NCBI RefSeq assembly: GCF_009377205.1 | Contig: NZ_VJZE01000052.1 | Coordinates: forward strand, 1-33,237 | DNA length: 33,237 nucleotides | Source of the DNA: Streptomyces phyllanthi | GTDB taxonomy: Bacteria; Actinomycetota; Actinomycetes; Streptomycetales; Streptomycetaceae | Reading direction: 5' to 3' | Part shown: one piece after another, positions 7,527 to 16,322 of the stretch | Position numbering within the stretch: the first letter of the stretch is position 1 | Layout of the letters: every line of letters starts with the position of its first letter | The notes under the pieces: model-generated | What the model was told of the DNA's origin: nothing | Seen by the model: the letters and a program-made list of their open reading frames with translations, nothing else | Database searches by the model: none | Program-made: the position numbers and the translations under genes

Positions 7527-8825
7527 ATGAAGAGCTGGCGCGCCGCTTCCCTGGCCGCCGCCGCGGCGCTCGTGGTCTCCGGCTGCGGAGGCACCGGCGG
7601 CGGCAGCGGCAATTCGGGAGACGGCAAGGGCGAGTTACTGGTCTGGGTGGACAACACCCGTACACCGGCGGCCCAGCAGTACAAGAAGGCGCACCCGGAC
7701 CTGAAGATCCGTATCGTCACCATCCCGCCCGAAGCGGGCTATGTCCCCACCAAGGTCTCGCTCGCCAACCGCGCCAAGAGCGGATGGCCCGACGTCGTCT
7801 TCCTGACCAACCCCGCCGAGGCCGCGACACTCGCCAGTGAGAAGTTCGGCTACGCGGCCCCGCTCGACGAGCTCGTGCCGAAGTCGGTCCGTGACGGCTT
7901 CGCACCCGGCTCACTCGACACCTGCACCTTCGGCGGCAGGACGTACTGCCTGCGCAACGACATCGCCCCCACCGTGCTCTGGTACGACGCCACCCTGATG
8001 AAGAAGTACGGCTACCAGGTCCCGAAGACCTGGGCCGACTACGAGCGGACCGGGCTGAAGGCGGCCAAGGAGCATCCGGGGACCATCGTCGGCGCGATCA
8101 ACGGCAAGTACGGCGCCGGCACCTACTTCGGCAGCAGCGGCTGCCCCACCCGTGACACCCTCAGCCTCACCGAGGTCGACATCGACCTCACCCGGAAGAC
8201 CTGCACCCGGGTCGCGGACCTGCTCCAGCCGATGGCCAGGGCGAAGGCCGTCACCACCGTCGTCCCCACCGACCCCGCCTTCGCCAAGCTCGGCCAGGAC
8301 GACAGGATCCTGATGCTGCCGGGGCCCGCCTGGTTCGGCGACTTCATGTTCGGACCCGCCTTCAAGATCCCCGAGGGCCGGATCGCCGCGGCCCCCATGC
8401 CGACCTGGCCCGGCGAGACCACGTCGTACGCCGGACAGGTCGGCGGTGGTGCCTTCCTGGTCTCCGCGCACGCCGGCGACCGTACCGAGGCAGCCGCGGA
8501 CCTGGTGCGCCGGCTGACCACCGACGTGGCCCTCCAGGCGAAGCAGCCCACCTACCCCGCCTTCACGGCAGCCGCCGAGAGGTGGGGCGAGGCCAAGGCG
8601 AAGGACCCGTACTACGCCTCCGACCCGATGCCCGCCCTGAGCGCGGCGGCGAACGCGCTGCGGCCCGGCTTCGGTGCCGTCCGCTACGAGGCCGACTGGC
8701 AGACGAGCTTCAACGACACGGTCGGCAGGGCGGCCGACTCCGGCGGCAATCTCCGTAAGGCGCTGGCGAGTTGGCAGGACAAGCTCGACGCGGCGGCCGA
8801 GACCAGCGAGTACACGGTCGGATGA
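7527..8825 (+). CDS. sugar ABC transporter substrate-binding lipoprotein (family 1)
   Basis: A 432-residue extracellular solute-binding protein. A short signal sequence ends in the lipobox VVSGC, with the lipidated cysteine at residue 20, followed by a Gly/Ser-rich tether. The rest fits carbohydrate-binding family 1: KKAHPDLKIRIVTIP, WPDVVFLTNPAEAATL near the N-lobe, and GQVGGGAFLVSAHAGDRTEAAADLVRRLTTD near the end, the usual helix that closes these proteins. It should capture oligosaccharides at the outer face of the membrane and pass them to the two permeases encoded immediately downstream, with the first of which it overlaps by four bases (ATGA). AAAGGTGA gives a ribosome site about nine bases before the ATG. 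It is first in the operon and next to a LacI-type operator. Substrate unknown. Confidence 0.93.
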   Translation: MKSWRAASLAAAAALVVSGCGGTGGGSGNSGDGKGELLVWVDNTRTPAAQQYKKAHPDLKIRIVTIPPEAGYVPTKVSLANRAKSGWPDVVFLTNPAEAATLASEKFGYAAPLDELVPKSVRDGFAPGSLDTCTFGGRTYCLRNDIAPTVLWYDATLMKKYGYQVPKTWADYERTGLKAAKEHPGTIVGAINGKYGAGTYFGSSGCPTRDTLSLTEVDIDLTRKTCTRVADLLQPMARAKAVTTVVPTDPAFAKLGQDDRILMLPGPAWFGDFMFGPAFKIPEGRIAAAPMPTWPGETTSYAGQVGGGAFLVSAHAGDRTEAAADLVRRLTTDVALQAKQPTYPAFTAAAERWGEAKAKDPYYASDPMPALSAAANALRPGFGAVRYEADWQTSFNDTVGRAADSGGNLRKALASWQDKLDAAAETSEYTVG

Positions 8826-9769
8826 GGACACTGAGCCCGCCCCGTCCGACCACAGTCGCCGCCGCCGCACCGGTCGCACCCCGGCGCCACAGGCGCCGGG
8901 GCCGCAGCACCGCCGCCGTCTGGATCCTCGTCAGCCCGTACGCCGTCTTCCTCACGGTCTTCGGACTTGCGCCCGCCGGATACGCCCTGTGGACCTCCTT
9001 CGTCCATGACGGCTCCTTCTCCGGCCTGCGCAACTGGGCGGCGGTCTTCGACGACTACCGGCTCGGCGAGGCGGCGGGCAACGTCACGGCGTACCTGCTG
9101 CTGTGGCTGCCGGTCCTGCTGCTGACCGTGCTCTCGCTCGCCTTCACCCTGCACGCCCGGCCAGGCAGGGCGGCCGGCGCGCTCCAGCTCGTCTACTACC
9201 TGCCGGGCGCGGTCACCGGCTCGGCGGCGGCCCTGCTCTGGCTGTTCATGGTCAGCCCGGACAGCAGCCCCTTCGGCCCGCTGCTGAGGCTGCTGGACGT
9301 GAGGACCGCCACGGACGCGCTGTCCGGCGGCAGCCTGATCGCGGTCCTCGCCGTGATGGGTGTCGCCGTGCACGCGGGCGGCTGGATCGTCGTCCTGTAC
9401 GGGGCGCTCACCGCGCTGCCCAAGGACGTCCTGGAGGCGGCGCAGGTCGACGGCGCCTCGGCCTGGCGGACCATGTGGCACGTCAAGCTGCCGATGGTCC
9501 GCACGTACGTCGCCTTCGTGCTGATCTCCAGCTTCGCCTCCGGCAGCCAGGTCTTCGTCGAACCGACCGTGCTGTCCACCGGCGCACCCGGGCAGATCAG
9601 CCCCACCTGGTCCGTCAACCAGCTCGCCTATGTCTACGCCACCCAGGACGGCGACTTCGGCAAGGCCGCCGCGCTGTCGCTGGCCATGCTCGCGGTCGGA
9701 CTGCTGGCCGCCTGGATCGTGATCACCCGCACCCGTATGTACGCCACGGACACCACGAAGGCCGGGTGA
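8822..9769 (+). CDS. sugar ABC transporter permease 1 (MalF-like)
   Basis: A 315-residue inner-membrane permease. A basic Pro/Arg-rich leader of about 30 residues precedes the first helix (TAAVWILVSPYAVFLTVFGLAP), and five further helices follow. The cytoplasmic EAA loop, which contacts the ATPase, reads EAAQVDGASAWRTMWHVKLP, close to the family consensus. I chose the ATG at 8822 because it overlaps the stop of the binding-protein gene as ATGA, the pattern of every junction in this operon. It forms the translocation channel with the next gene product. No ATPase gene lies in the operon, so energy is probably supplied by a shared ATPase of the MsiK type known in Streptomyces; that is inference. 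Confidence 0.92.
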   Translation: MRTLSPPRPTTVAAAAPVAPRRHRRRGRSTAAVWILVSPYAVFLTVFGLAPAGYALWTSFVHDGSFSGLRNWAAVFDDYRLGEAAGNVTAYLLLWLPVLLLTVLSLAFTLHARPGRAAGALQLVYYLPGAVTGSAAALLWLFMVSPDSSPFGPLLRLLDVRTATDALSGGSLIAVLAVMGVAVHAGGWIVVLYGALTALPKDVLEAAQVDGASAWRTMWHVKLPMVRTYVAFVLISSFASGSQVFVEPTVLSTGAPGQISPTWSVNQLAYVYATQDGDFGKAAALSLAMLAVGLLAAWIVITRTRMYATDTTKAG

Positions 9770-10644
9770 GCCGGACCATGACCGCTCTGTCCCGCGGCGC
9801 CCGTGCCCTGTTCCTGCTCGGCGCCGCCGTCTTCTTCGGACTGCCCCTGCTCTGGCTTCTCCTCGCGCCCACCCGTACGGCGGACGATCTGACCACCGGA
9901 TCGCCGCTCGGCTTCGGCGCGCTCGGCAACGTGGGCGACGCCTGGTCGCATCTGATGTCGTACAACGACGGCGAGATCACCCTGTGGATCGGCAACTCCG
10001 TGATCTACGCGGCCGCCAGTGTCGTCCTCGCCCTGCTGCTGTGCGTGCCCGCGGGCTATGCCCTCGCCAAGCACGACTTCGCGGGTCGGCGCGCCCTGCT
10101 CACCCTCTCGATCGTGACGATGATCCTGCCGCCCGCCGCGCTGGTGCTCCCCCTCTACCTGGAGATGTCGGCGGTGGGCCTCACCGGCACGGTCTGGGCG
10201 GTGATCCTGCCGCTGTCCTTCTATCCGTTCGGCGTCTACCTCGCCTTCCTGCACTTCCAGGCGAACCTGCCCGACAGCCTGCTGGACGCCGGGCGCGTCG
10301 ACGGCGCGAGCGAGCTGAGGCTGTTCTGGTCGGTGGGGCTGCCGCTGGCCCGGCCCGCGATCGCGCTGATCGCCTTCTTCGGCTTCGTACGCTGCTGGAC
10401 GGACTTCTTCCTGCCGTTCGTGATGCTCTCGGACGACCGGACCTTCACCCTCCAGCTGGGGCTGATGTCCCTCCTGCAGTCCACCGGCGCGGTCAACAAC
10501 TCCAGCGGCTTCGCCGATCTCGACATCCACCAGTCGGAGGCCGCTCTGGCCGGACTGGTGGCCTGCGCGCCCCTGATGATCGGCTTCGTCCTCGCCCAGC
10601 GCTTCCTGCGCACCGGGCTGCTGGCCGGGGCGGAGAAGGGCTGA
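9766..10644 (+). CDS. sugar ABC transporter permease 2 (MalG-like)
   Basis: A 292-residue partner permease with six predicted helices, starting with ALFLLGAAVFFGLPLLWLLLAPT, the MalG-type opening helix. The EAA loop is DAGRVDGASELRLFWSVGLPLARPA. The GTG at 9766 overlaps the previous stop as GTGA; the ATG at 9778, four codons on, is an equally possible start. The periplasmic loop between helices 1 and 2 (TADDLTTGSPLGFGALGNVGDAW) is typical. The stop codon TGA shares one base with the next start (TGATG), implying coupled translation of transport and catabolic genes. Confidence 0.92.
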   Translation: MSRTMTALSRGARALFLLGAAVFFGLPLLWLLLAPTRTADDLTTGSPLGFGALGNVGDAWSHLMSYNDGEITLWIGNSVIYAAASVVLALLLCVPAGYALAKHDFAGRRALLTLSIVTMILPPAALVLPLYLEMSAVGLTGTVWAVILPLSFYPFGVYLAFLHFQANLPDSLLDAGRVDGASELRLFWSVGLPLARPAIALIAFFGFVRCWTDFFLPFVMLSDDRTFTLQLGLMSLLQSTGAVNNSSGFADLDIHQSEAALAGLVACAPLMIGFVLAQRFLRTGLLAGAEKG

Positions 10645-12392
10645 TGCGGCTGATGCGCCAAGAACTCCAGGGCCGGGTACGGGACTTGGTGGCACCCCTG
10701 GTGCCGTACTTCAGCGCCGGGCGGGCTCGTGTACGGCTCGGGGTGAACACCGCCCTCCACGAGGACACCGCCGCCGAACTGGAGTCGTTCGCCCGGCCGT
10801 TGTGGGGGCTCGCCCCGCTCACGGCGGGCAAGGGGACCGTGCCCCACGCCGAGTTGTGGCTGCGGGGGCTCGCCCATGGCAGCGATCCGGCCCACCCCGA
10901 GTACTGGGGCGAACCCCGCGACCGGGACCAGCGCATCGTGGAGATGGCGGCGATCGGCTTCGCGCTGGCGCTCGCCCCGGAGCAGTGGTGGGACCCGCTG
11001 AACGGCCCGGAGCGCGACCGGCTGGGGCGGTGGCTGCTCAGCGCCCTGCCCCGCGGGACGGCCGACAACAACTGGCACTTCTTCCCGGTGCTGATCGCGC
11101 TCGGGCTCGACCGTGTGGGCGTGCCGTACGATCGCTCGGCGATCACCGCCCGGCTGGCGCGCCTGGAGACGTTCTGGCTCGGCGACGGCTGGTACGCGGA
11201 CGGCCCCACCGAGCGGCGCGACTACTACGTGCCGTGGGCGATGCACTTCTACGGGCTGCTGTACTCCCGGCTCGCCGCGGACGGTGAAGGGTACGGCGAA
11301 CGCTTCCGCGAGCGGGCCGCCCGGTTCGCGCTCGACTTCCGGCACTGGTTCGCGGACGACGGTGCCGCCGTCCCGTACGGCCGCAGCCTCACCTACCGCT
11401 GGGCGCAGGCCGCGTTCTGGGGCGCGCTGCCCTTCGCCGGGGTGGACGCGCTGCCGTGGGGCGAGGTCAAGGGGTATCTGCTGCGGCATCTGCGCTGGTG
11501 GGAGCGGAGGCCGGTGACCGGCACCGACGGGCTGCTGTCCATCGGGTACGGCTATCCGCAGCCCGCGCTCGCCGAGCAGTACAACGCGCCGGGCTCGCCG
11601 TACTGGTCGCTGAAGACGTTCCTGCCGCTCGCGCTGCCGGAGGAGCACGGGTTCTGGACCGCGGCCGAGAAGCCGGTCCCCGCGCTGCCCGCCGTCCATG
11701 CCCAGCCGCACGCCGGAGCCGTGCTGATGCGCGCCTTCGGTGATGTCACCCTGCTCGCCGGGCGCCAGCACCACGCGTGGGTGCGGCACGGGGCGGAGAA
11801 GTACGCCAAGTTCGCGTACTCGTCCCGCTTCGGCTTCAGCCTTCCGAACGGCTCGCTGGGGCTCGCGCAAGGGGCGTACGACTCGATGCTCGCGCTGAGC
11901 GACGACCATGGGGCCCACTACCGGGTGCGCGAGGAACCGGCCGGCCCGGAGACCGAGGGCGGCGACACGGTCCACTCCACCTGGCGGCCCTGGCCGGACG
12001 TCGAGATCACCACCTGGCTGACGGCCGCCCCGCCCTGGCACCTGCGCACCCACCGGGTCCGGACCGCCCGCTCGCTGCACACCGCGGAGGGCGCCTTCGC
12101 GGTCGACCGCGACGCGGGCGTGGAACGCGAGACCGGAACCGGATACGCCGGTGCGTCGGCGCCGGCGGGATTCACCGGCGTACGGGACCTCGACGGACTG
12201 CGCGAGGGCGAGGTCATCGACTGCCTCCCCGGCACCAACGTCCTCGCGCGGCGCACCGCGCTGCCCGCGCTGACCGGTCGGCTCGAGCCCGGCGAGCACT
12301 GGTTGAGGTGCGCGGTGCTGGGCGCCCCCGACGGCCGGGAGGCCGAGGCGGCCTGGCTGAGACCACCCCCGACCACCGGAGGAGGGACATGA
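10644..12392 (+). CDS. DUF2264 protein, probable intracellular glycan-processing enzyme
   Basis: A 582-residue protein without signal peptide or membrane helix, hence cytoplasmic. The N-terminal 380 residues match the DUF2264 pattern: RPLWGLAPL, then ADNNWHFFPVLIALGLDRVG, WYADGPTERRDYYVPWAMHFYGLLYSRLA and WAQAAFWGALPFAG, consistent with an (alpha/alpha)6 barrel like those of glycan-cleaving enzymes. The remaining residues look beta-rich (QHHAWVRHGAEKYAKFAYSSRFGFS; TWRPWPDVEITTWLTAAPPWHLRTHRV), as in lyases and hydrolases with a beta-sandwich after a toroid. Such proteins occur in carbohydrate-use loci, and position directly after sugar permease genes suggests it acts on the imported product. 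The catalytic reaction is not established by anything I can see. The start at 10644 overlaps the permease stop by one base; the second Met (residue 4) is possible. It overlaps the following gene by four bases. Confidence 0.8.
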   Translation: MRLMRQELQGRVRDLVAPLVPYFSAGRARVRLGVNTALHEDTAAELESFARPLWGLAPLTAGKGTVPHAELWLRGLAHGSDPAHPEYWGEPRDRDQRIVEMAAIGFALALAPEQWWDPLNGPERDRLGRWLLSALPRGTADNNWHFFPVLIALGLDRVGVPYDRSAITARLARLETFWLGDGWYADGPTERRDYYVPWAMHFYGLLYSRLAADGEGYGERFRERAARFALDFRHWFADDGAAVPYGRSLTYRWAQAAFWGALPFAGVDALPWGEVKGYLLRHLRWWERRPVTGTDGLLSIGYGYPQPALAEQYNAPGSPYWSLKTFLPLALPEEHGFWTAAEKPVPALPAVHAQPHAGAVLMRAFGDVTLLAGRQHHAWVRHGAEKYAKFAYSSRFGFSLPNGSLGLAQGAYDSMLALSDDHGAHYRVREEPAGPETEGGDTVHSTWRPWPDVEITTWLTAAPPWHLRTHRVRTARSLHTAEGAFAVDRDAGVERETGTGYAGASAPAGFTGVRDLDGLREGEVIDCLPGTNVLARRTALPALTGRLEPGEHWLRCAVLGAPDGREAEAAWLRPPPTTGGGT

Positions 12393-15058
12393 GACCGAGA
12401 AACCTGTCCGTACTGTCCGTGCTGGCCGCCCTCGCGGCCCTTCTGGTCACACCCGCGCCGGCGCAGGCCGCGGCGTCGGGCGCCGGGCGCGCGTACCACG
12501 TCGCCCCCTGGGGCGGTGAGGGCGCCCGCGGCTCGGCGGACAGACCGCTGCGTACCATCGCCGGCTGCCTGAGCCGAGTCCGCCCCGGCGACACCTGCCT
12601 CATCCACCGCGGCACCTACCGCGAACAGCTCACCCCGCCCTCCGGCACCGAGGACGCGCCGATCACGATCGCCGCGTACGGGGACGGCCCGGTGACCGTC
12701 GACGGGACCGAGCGGGTGACCGGCTGGAAGGACGCGGGTGACGGGCTGGTCGCGGCCGACACGGACCTGCCGCCCGATCCGGACTTCAACGCCGTGTTCC
12801 TGGACAACGGCCGTGCCCCCGAGGGCCGTTGGCCCAACTCCGGCCCCGATCCGCTCAACACCACCTGGGCGCAGGCCGAGTCCACCTCCACCGATCAGCG
12901 CATCGACGACCCCGATCTGCCCGACGCCGACTGGACGGGCGCGACCGTGCATCTGTGGGCGGGCTCGAACCCGTGGGCCCAGCAGACCGGCACGGTCACC
13001 ACCACCGCGTCCGGCAAGCTGGACTTCAGGGGCGGCAACTACCGCTGCCCGCCCCTGTGCATGGGCAACCAGAACTACCGCAACTACTATCTCGTGGGCT
13101 CCAAGGCGGCCCTCGACCAGCCGGGAGAGTGGTATTACGACGAGACCGCGCACCGGCTCTATCTGGTCCCGCCGAAGGACGGCATCGCCGGACACACGGT
13201 GACCGCCAAGCACCGGCTGTGGGGCGTCGACCTCAGCGGGAGCTCGCACGTCACCGTGCGGGGGCTGAACCTGTGGGGCACCTCGCTGCGAACCGGAGAC
13301 GACAGCACGGGAGTCGTGGTCGACCGGCTGCGCGCCACGTACGTCTCGGAGTTCTCCACCCTGCCCATGCCACCCGACAGCGATCTCGCGATCCCGCCCT
13401 TCGAGGGCCATATCGTCGCCTCCCGGATCCTCGACTCGGGCGTGCAGATCCTCGGTACCGGCAACACCCTGAAGAACAGTGAGATCTCGCAGTCCGCCGG
13501 AAACGGCGTCCTGCTGCGCGGCACCGGCAACACGGTCACCAACAACTACATCCACGACGTCGGCTGGATGGGCAGCTACACCCCCGGCATCGAGATCAAC
13601 GGCACCGGCCACACCGTCACCCACAACACGATCCGGCGCACGGGACGCGCCTCCATCGACACCGCGTGGCAGCTCAACGGCACGGAGTTCCACGACAACC
13701 GCATCGCCTACAACGACATGTCCGAGGCCATGCGCACCTCCCGTGACGGGGCGCCCTTCTACGTCTGCTGCAGCCTCAACGCCTCCGGCAGCTCCATCGA
13801 CCACAACACCTCGCACGACGCCGACGGCCAGGTCGGCTACTACATCGACAACTACTCCGGCCGGTTCCTGATGCACCACAACGTCGCCTGGAACACCGGT
13901 CAGCGGGGTACCGCCTTCAACGGCCACGCGGGGCCCAGCGTCGGCAACCGGGACCACAACTCCAGCTACGGTGTGGGCATCAACGGCAGCTCGGTGCAGG
14001 TGTCCAACGCCACGGACGCCTCGGACACGTACATCAGCAACATCGTCGGCCCGGCCGCGATCCACGTCAGCCAGACCGGCGACCCGCTGCCCGTGGTCCG
14101 CTCCAACCTCATCACCGACAAGCCCGGCTACACGGACGCGGTCAACGGAGAGCTGTGGCCGGCGCCCGGCTCACCCGCGATCGACGCGGGCGAGACCGTC
14201 GACGGGATCACCACCCAGGTGCGGGGCTCCGCCCCGGACATCGGGGCGTACGAGTACGGCGAACCGATCTGGTCGAGCGGCTGCAACCTGCCGGGCTGTC
14301 AGCAGCGGGTACGGCACGGCACGTGGACCACGACCGCGCGCGACGGCTCGGACGCCTCGGCCGTCACGGACGGGGACATCAACACCCGCTGGACAGCGGC
14401 GAGTCCGCAGTCGCCGGGGCAGTCCCTGACCGTGGACCTCGGCGAGGCGAAGACCTTCGGGCGCCTCTCGCTCGACGCGGGACGCGACACCAGCGGCCAG
14501 CCGTACGGCTTCTCCGTCTCGGTCAGCCGCGACGGCACGCGCTGGGGCGAGCCGCTCGCCCGGGTCTCCGGGCGTTCCTTCACCCAGGACGCGGTGTTCC
14601 CGCGGCAGACCACCGCCCGCTACCTCAGGATCACGCTCACCGCGAGCGGACCGGTCCCCTGGGTCGTCAACGACCTGCGCCTGTACGGCGACGGGCCCGA
14701 CGCGGCCACCACGCTCCAGGCCGAGCAGGCCACGGTCGTACGGGGGGTGCGGCGCGGCACGGCCGCCACCGGGGTGCTCGGCTCCGGCGACCGGGTGGGA
14801 TTCCGCAAGGTGCACGTCGGCGGCGGGCGGCTCACCGTGCGCAGCGCGTCCTCCTGCGCACGCGGCTGTTCGCTCCAGCTGCGCCTGGACGCGCCGGACG
14901 GTCCGCTGCTCGGGGTGGTGCCGGTGCGGGGCGACGGGGACTGGCGGGAGCAGTCGGTGGACCTGAAGCGCGAGGTCACCGGTACCCGCGACCTCTATCT
15001 GGTGGCGGAGGGCGGACGACGGGTCGCTGCGGTGGACTGGCTGACGATCAGATCCTGA
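12389..15058 (+). CDS. secreted right-handed beta-helix protein with F5/8 C-type and CBM6-like domains
   Basis: An 889-residue secreted protein. A Sec signal (hydrophobic core, cleavage near AQA-AA, residue 27) leads to a right-handed parallel beta-helix of about 550 residues. It begins with the pectate-lyase-like opening YHVAPWGGEGARGSADRPLRTI and PGDTCLIHRGTYRE, and later shows repeating N-x-I/H coils such as NTVTNNYIHDVGW and HTVTHNTIRRTG. A Cys-containing linker (WSSGCNLPGCQQ) precedes an F5/8 type C (CBM32-like) domain at about residues 644-770, and a final CBM6-like beta domain at about 774-889 (LQAEQATVV to VAAVDWLTIRS). The fold is that of pectin-acting lyases and hydrolases, including GH141; the family assignment is not secure. 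GGAGGAGGG precedes the ATG at 12389, which overlaps the upstream stop as ATGA. It is last in the operon and acts outside the cell, supplying oligosaccharides to the transporter by inference. Confidence 0.88.
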   Translation: MRPRNLSVLSVLAALAALLVTPAPAQAAASGAGRAYHVAPWGGEGARGSADRPLRTIAGCLSRVRPGDTCLIHRGTYREQLTPPSGTEDAPITIAAYGDGPVTVDGTERVTGWKDAGDGLVAADTDLPPDPDFNAVFLDNGRAPEGRWPNSGPDPLNTTWAQAESTSTDQRIDDPDLPDADWTGATVHLWAGSNPWAQQTGTVTTTASGKLDFRGGNYRCPPLCMGNQNYRNYYLVGSKAALDQPGEWYYDETAHRLYLVPPKDGIAGHTVTAKHRLWGVDLSGSSHVTVRGLNLWGTSLRTGDDSTGVVVDRLRATYVSEFSTLPMPPDSDLAIPPFEGHIVASRILDSGVQILGTGNTLKNSEISQSAGNGVLLRGTGNTVTNNYIHDVGWMGSYTPGIEINGTGHTVTHNTIRRTGRASIDTAWQLNGTEFHDNRIAYNDMSEAMRTSRDGAPFYVCCSLNASGSSIDHNTSHDADGQVGYYIDNYSGRFLMHHNVAWNTGQRGTAFNGHAGPSVGNRDHNSSYGVGINGSSVQVSNATDASDTYISNIVGPAAIHVSQTGDPLPVVRSNLITDKPGYTDAVNGELWPAPGSPAIDAGETVDGITTQVRGSAPDIGAYEYGEPIWSSGCNLPGCQQRVRHGTWTTTARDGSDASAVTDGDINTRWTAASPQSPGQSLTVDLGEAKTFGRLSLDAGRDTSGQPYGFSVSVSRDGTRWGEPLARVSGRSFTQDAVFPRQTTARYLRITLTASGPVPWVVNDLRLYGDGPDAATTLQAEQATVVRGVRRGTAATGVLGSGDRVGFRKVHVGGGRLTVRSASSCARGCSLQLRLDAPDGPLLGVVPVRGDGDWREQSVDLKREVTGTRDLYLVAEGGRRVAAVDWLTIRS

Positions 15059-15362
15059 GCGGTTCCTGAGCCATACGTGAGCTGTTCGCGGCACCGGCTG
15101 GACCGGGCGGCAGGGTACGGCCTGCCGCCCGGCCTCGCTGTGGGGCGTGGCCCGCTCCACAGATGACGCTTCCGTCGATCGCCTGCGCGTCCTCGCCGAC
15201 ACCCGTCATCCCACGCACACGCAGGCACCGGATGAGTGAGGACGCGTCACTTGAACGCCCTCCACCCCCGAGACGTACTAAGGGCCCTAGCAGCCAAATG
15301 CTCACGACGAGGCGGCGCAGGCAGCGCAGGCCCGCCATGTTCGGTCGATCGGGAAGGTGACC
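15059..15362. other. gene-free stretch between operon end and DUF5134 gene
   Basis: 304 bases. The first part holds the operon terminator (15103-15132). The rest has no recognisable gene on either strand. A near-palindrome CTAAGGGCCCTAG lies around 15279-15292, and GGGAAGG just before 15363 is the ribosome site of the next gene. Confidence 0.5.
15103..15132 (+). terminator. strong hairpin terminator ending the carbohydrate operon
   Basis: CCGGGCGGCAGG (15103-15114) and CCTGCCGCCCGG (15121-15132) form a perfect 12-bp stem with a 6-base loop, 45 bases after the beta-helix stop codon. No U tract follows, as usual for high-GC actinomycetes. Confidence 0.8.
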
Positions 15363-16214
15363 ATGGGAATGACGGCACTCAGTTGGGCCGTGGCGGTGGT
15401 CGCCGCGCTGGTGGCCGCCGTCAGCGGGGTACGGATGGCCACCACGAGCGGCGTGACACGGTTCGCGGCGGGTGGCGATCTGCTGATGGGCCTGTGCATG
15501 GCTGCCATGTCCCTGCCGGCGACGGTCGGCTGGTACGCGGGCCACGGCATGGTGTGGGCGGTCGCTTTCGGTGTTCTCGGGCTCGGGGGTGTCGCCATGG
15601 CGGTCAGGCACACGTGCGTGTCCGGGTGGAGGCAGGGCCGTCACTGGGTGCACCTCGTCGTCGGCAGCCTCGGCATGGTGATCATGACGCTCGCCATGAC
15701 GAGTACGCCGTCCGGACCGGTGCTCGCCCTGGGAGGCGGCCACTCCATGCCGGGGATGGCGGGCATGCCGGGTACGGGGCATGCCGCCGGCGCGACGGAC
15801 ACGCACACGCATCAGGACACGCAGGGCATGGCCCATGCCGCGGCCGATGCCGGCGCGTCCTCGGGGTCCGCCTCGCTGTGGCGCTTCGTGGTCGCGGCGC
15901 TCGCCGTGTACTTCGTGCTGTCCGCCGGAGCGTCCGTGTGGGCGCGGATGCGGGGCAGGGGCACGGGCAGGAGCGGTCACGGTACCGGTTCCGGTTCCGG
16001 AACCGGCCTGGGCCGCTGGCTGCTCGCCATGCCGGACACGGTGCTCGTCTTCCTGGCGTCACTGACGATCTCCGCGTGGGACAGGACACGGACGGCACAG
16101 CGGCCCGGGCGAGGACGGCGCCGCAAACTCGGAGCCGCTCCGGACGCCGCGTTGGCGGCCCACATCGGCATGGGCGGGACCATGTCCGCGATGCTGCTCA
16201 TGATGGCGGCGTGA
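15363..16214 (+). CDS. DUF5134 multi-span membrane protein with His/Met-rich loop
   Basis: A 283-residue integral membrane protein matching the actinobacterial DUF5134 pattern: about six helices, with GGDLLMGLCMAAMSL and the recurring GH/HG histidines in the membrane segments (GHGMVWAVAFG). Between helices, residues 127-158 are packed with histidine and methionine (HSMPGMAGMP, DTHTHQDTQGMAH), a composition seen in copper-handling proteins. Metal binding is inference; the family has no assigned function that I know of. The ATG at 15363 has GGGAAGG directly upstream; a GTG two codons earlier overlaps that ribosome site and is less likely. The next segment downstream carries the remnant of a copper-type P1B ATPase, which supports a past metal-related neighbourhood. 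Confidence 0.8.
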   Translation: MGMTALSWAVAVVAALVAAVSGVRMATTSGVTRFAAGGDLLMGLCMAAMSLPATVGWYAGHGMVWAVAFGVLGLGGVAMAVRHTCVSGWRQGRHWVHLVVGSLGMVIMTLAMTSTPSGPVLALGGGHSMPGMAGMPGTGHAAGATDTHTHQDTQGMAHAAADAGASSGSASLWRFVVAALAVYFVLSAGASVWARMRGRGTGRSGHGTGSGSGTGLGRWLLAMPDTVLVFLASLTISAWDRTRTAQRPGRGRRRKLGAAPDAALAAHIGMGGTMSAMLLMMAA

Positions 16215-16322
16215 TTCACGGCCGCTACTGACCGGTACAACACCGATGTTCCCGCCGGGGGAAGCGTCCATCCGCGAAGCTGCTTCGCAGACACCGCAGG
16301 AAGCATTCTGCCGCTGAGCCAG
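16215..16322. other. degenerate stretch before the ATPase remnant
   Basis: No start codon or recognisable gene. It probably represents decayed or rearranged sequence that once joined the ATPase remnant to its upstream portion. CGCGAAGCTGCTTCGC at about 16275-16290 is a near-perfect small hairpin (GCGAAGC/GCTTCGC). Confidence 0.35.
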
